From the NCBI GenBank assembly GCA_036940085.1, contig JALLBK010000452.1, positions 1 through 32,820 of the forward strand: a stretch of DNA of 32,820 nt, read 5' to 3'. Each line of letters begins with the position of its first letter. Position 1 is the stretch's first letter. A program made the translations under genes and the position numbers. A model generated the notes under the pieces. That model had not been told where the DNA came from. It saw only the letters and a program-made list of their open reading frames with translations, and did not search any database. Source of the stretch: Discostella pseudostelligera (Eukaryota > Bacillariophyta > Thalassiosirophyceae > Thalassiosirales > Thalassiosiraceae). Below are positions 30,366-32,820 of the stretch, piece after piece.

Positions 30366-31034
30366 TCAGTCCGACCCGAAATGTCCACCTTTTCCAAGGG
30401 CGAAATTCGATAGAGTCCTAATTGCCTCCTCCTTCTCCTTCAGTTCAGCCTTCACCAGATCCTTAATCGATACGATACCCACAACCTTACCCGTCTCATC
30501 CAAGAGTGGCAAGTGTCGAATGTCCTTTAACAACATTTTTGCCATGCAGCCCGAGACACTCTCTCCGGGTGAGGCCGTAATGAGATTAGCACTTTTGGTT
30601 GAGATTTCTTAATTAAATGATTGATATATCACCGAGGAGAGAAGATATTAGAAAACAAAACAACTTCAATAAGACAAATAGTATGGTCTGAGCGTACCCT
30701 TGACTTTCGTCTCCTTCGATGTCTTGCCCAACAAAGCAATTTTACAAACGTAGTCGCGTTCACTAACCACGCCCGAAATTTTCCCATCCCCATCGACCGT
30801 AACAAGACAACCAATGTTGTATGCGGCAAATTTCTGCACCGCGTCGTAGACAGGAAGGTCTTCGCTAATGGTGTAATCAATACCGGAGTAGCAACTCTTG
30901 TTCCAGGCGTCAGTGGCGGTAAGGCCTTCTTTGACGGTGACCATGCTCCTGGTGGGAGCGTGGTGAAATACTTGGTGACGACGAATCGCCTGGGTGGCGA
31001 TGGGACGGGCAACGCGGGAGGCTAGGGAGAACAT
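30366..31034 (-). CDS. Mitochondrial two-CBS-domain protein
   Basis: Exons 31034-30698 and 30607-30366 give 192 aa. The 90-bp intron (GTACGC...AATTAAG) joins KETKVK-EISTKSANLIT in frame, linking the two CBS motifs. The N-terminus MFSLASRVARPIATQAIRRH is rich in Arg and free of acidic residues, a mitochondrial presequence. CBS 1: ISEDLPVYDAVQKFAAYNIGCLVTVD...GVVSERDYVCKI. CBS 2: LITASPGESVSGCMAKMLLKDIRHLPLLDE...GIVSIKDLVKAEL. Such stand-alone pairs bind adenine nucleotides; the plant relative CBSX3 regulates mitochondrial thioredoxin, but that partner is not shown here. It is divergent from the p24 gene. Confidence 0.9.
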
Positions 31035-31396
31035 GGTTCGATAGAGGCAAAGGCTTGGACAATGACAGTGCTCCGACGACGTCGACGAGAATCAGCCGAC
31101 GGAAAAATATTATCCGACGACCGACGACCGACGGCACCGCCATGAGGAAAGGGGGCCTCTTGCCGTTGCCCCCTGAAACATGAGATCTTTGGTGCAATGC
31201 AACACACGTCATTCAGTCTCCCGCCATATCTTTGGAGTCGAATCCGCTGTCTCCCGCCAAATTTGATACCGCTCTCTCTTTCCTCTTCCGATCCTCGACC
31301 CTCGACCCTCGCTCGACAGACCTCCTCCGAAGTCGATAATCGGCAATCGGCAACTCTCATCTCCTTTTGTATTCCTACCCCAGCACCCAAACAAGC
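31035..31396. promoter_or_regulatory. Divergent promoter region, CBS protein / p24
   Basis: The 362 bp between opposing starts hold two TCTCCCGCCA sites (31217-31226 and 31250-31259; TTTGGCGGGAGA on the other strand for the second), a CCGACGACCGACGACCGACG run (about 31110-31132), and two AATCGGC heptamers (31338-31351) about 46 bp before the p24 ATG. Confidence 0.6.
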
Positions 31397-32197
31397 ATGA
31401 AGTACTTCATTGCGCTTCTTCTCGCTATTGCCGTCCTTCAGTTCTGTGGAATTTTCTTTGTCGACGGTGCCCTCTCCACTGTCGTCAAAAGCGGTGAGGA
31501 AGAATGCTTCGTCGTCCGAGCACCCGCCGGTGTGTCCTCCACAATCAGGTGAGGTTACTAGTTATCTTTTGTCTTCTTCTAGAGATGTTGTTCATTGCAT
31601 CACTAGCGTACTATTTTATTGTATTCATCGATGAACATAATCTCATACTATTTATATGCAATTTACACACACCCCAGTGGCAATTTCGATTGTCTCGACG
31701 ACGAACTCTCACCCGACCCCATTGGCGTATCACTCTACAATGAACAAAAAACACCCATATGGCAATCGAAATCGGGTGCATCCGAGGGGAAATTTACCAT
31801 CCACGATGGATCTGGAAGATATGAATTATGCATCCAAAATGGCAATTTGGGTTCGGATGACACCTACGCCAAACAGGATGGTTTCCCTCGTGAGGTGGGA
31901 TTTGCTATCCGTGTCATACCTCCCACACGTGGCCTCGAGGGAACAATGGCTGGTCCGGATGATCTATTAACTACCAATTTACTTACAATGAGTTCGAAGC
32001 TATTAACGGGGTTGCATACAATGTCAGATCATCAGGAATATATGCGTGAACGGGAGAATAAGCATCGAATATTGGCAGGTGTGACCTTTCATACCGTGAT
32101 GCAATGGACGATATTAGAGGCGATTATATTAATATTGATTGCGTTTGTGCAGGTATTGTACTTGAGAAAATTCTTTGAGCAACGGAGATATTTGTAG
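31397..32197 (+). CDS. p24/emp24 (TMED) family cargo receptor
   Basis: Exons 31397-31548 and 31678-32197 give 223 aa, the normal length. The 129-bp intron (GTGAGG...CACCCCAG) joins VSSTIS-GNFDCLDDEL. Order: signal peptide (YFIALLLAIAVLQFCGIFFVDGALS), GOLD domain with paired Cys (EECFVVRAP and YELCIQN), a coiled-coil segment, one transmembrane helix (MQWTILEAIILILIAFVQVLYL), and the short tail RKFFEQRRYL. The FF and basic residues in the tail are the COPII/COPI sorting signals of the family. These proteins cycle between ER and Golgi, selecting cargo such as GPI-anchored proteins. The ATG at 31397 is chosen because the signal peptide starts there. Confidence 0.94.
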
Positions 32198-32820
32198 GAT
32201 TTGGTGGTCATGTACGTTGTAGATGTTTGAAGGGGGAAACGAGTCAACCAATACACAAATGCAATTGTTGCTCATTTGAGTGCCACGAAATCATCGGCAT
32301 TGATTGGAATAAAGTATCGAATACATAAGTTTCATTTTTCTATGTTGCAAGGAAAAGACAGTTTGATTGGAGTATTCACTGACGGATACGAGTGGCACCA
32401 TAAACGGAGCAGTGTAGGGTAGGCAGTACCATTGCTCGAAGCTCGAATTGGGTTTGGACCGGGGATTGAAATGGCTCAAGAGAGAGCCCTGAAGCAATAC
32501 CATAGTATTGGACGGCGGTAGGTATCGTCTATTGATCGGACGGTACAGTGAAGATGCAGAGGCTGGGGGGAGGTAGGATACACAATTCCACGTGGAATAT
32601 CTCCCTTCGATGGACAGACTGAGTCGACGGACAGCGGACAGGCTCGCTGCTTGCCCCGGTGTCCGATGGCCAGTGTTGATGTTACAGCTTTTTAGGGAAA
32701 TGGATCATTATGCATAATCGAGCGATTTTGCAAAGAGGCGCCGTTTTGCAAAGTCTCTCTATCACTTTATATAAGATTTTTCGAAGTAAGGGTTTCATCA
32801 TCAGTCTACGCCAGTGACTC
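32198..32820. other. Right-edge region with a probable promoter
   Basis: No gene was recognised; the one minus-strand frame (32291-32503) resembles nothing known. It carries two perfect palindromes, ATTCCACGTGGAAT (32585-32598) and ATTATGCATAAT (32707-32718), CTGTCCRTCGA-type elements on the minus strand (32607-32634), two TTTTGCAAAG direct repeats (32726-32735, 32744-32753), and a TATATAAG box near 32768. This suggests a plus-strand promoter for a gene beyond the edge. Confidence 0.5.
32707..32776 (+). promoter_or_regulatory. Putative TATA promoter of an off-window gene
   Basis: TTTATATAAG at about 32767-32776 is the best TATA-like sequence noticed in any intergenic region here. It is preceded by two TTTTGCAAAG repeats 18 bp apart and a 12-bp palindrome ATTATGCATAAT. 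The gene it would serve is not in the window. Confidence 0.4.

Noticed and set aside
1..32820. CRISPR array, prophage, transposon or horizontally acquired cluster
   Set aside because: No regular spacer repeats, transposase, integrase or terminal repeats were seen. The genes are ordinary eukaryotic housekeeping or plastid genes with consistent intron style.

Overview
The window looks like a gene-dense stretch of nuclear genome from a photosynthetic stramenopile, most likely a centric diatom (inference). Four kinds of evidence support this. (1) Genes are short, closely packed on both strands, and broken by small GT-AG introns of about 70-300 bp. (2) Several proteins begin with a signal peptide followed by an ASAFAP-like plastid motif (AAGFAP, ASGFAP, SSGFTFAP, AAAFQAP), which is the bipartite presequence typical of secondary plastids. 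(3) One protein carries a further Tat-type thylakoid-lumen signal. (4) An intraflagellar transport gene (IFT38/CLUAP1) is present; centric diatoms make flagellated sperm, pennates do not. There is no CRISPR array, bacterial operon, transposase or recognisable tRNA.

Layout from left to right: an unassigned edge with a 39-bp tandem repeat (1-694); an HIR-type SPFH protein (-) divergent from a histone acetyltransferase HAT1 (+); two head-to-head plastid cold-shock proteins (4985-6358); IFT38 (+) convergent on SEC62 (-); a PhyH-like dioxygenase (-); a new-looking two-module CCCH protein (+); a PP2A catalytic subunit (-) divergent from a lumenal DUF1499 protein (+); ribosomal proteins RPS16 (-) and RPL4 (+) as a divergent pair; NAC-beta (-); plastid homoserine dehydrogenase (-) divergent from a plastid CIA30-domain protein (+); proteasome RPN1 (+) convergent on an Sfi1-like protein (-); a mitochondrial two-CBS protein (-) divergent from a p24/emp24 cargo receptor (+); and an unassigned right edge with a plausible TATA promoter.

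The genes do not form one pathway. Loose themes are protein synthesis and turnover (RPS16, RPL4, NAC-beta, RPN1), secretion (SEC62, p24), plastid function (two cold-shock proteins, DUF1499, homoserine dehydrogenase, CIA30) and the centriole/flagellum (IFT38, Sfi1-like). Most genes were rebuilt by hand from exons whose splice phases agree; exon coordinates are in each entry.

The most unusual items are the paired C-x2-C-x9-C-x5-H modules, the Sfi1-like protein with Cys/acidic repeats, the HAT1 with a large basic/acidic insert, the duplicated cold-shock pair, recurrent promoter elements (G-box, TTTGGCGGGA, CTGTCCGTCGAYGGTGA), and a 19-bp duplication around a single N that is probably an assembly-join artefact breaking the CIA30 gene.
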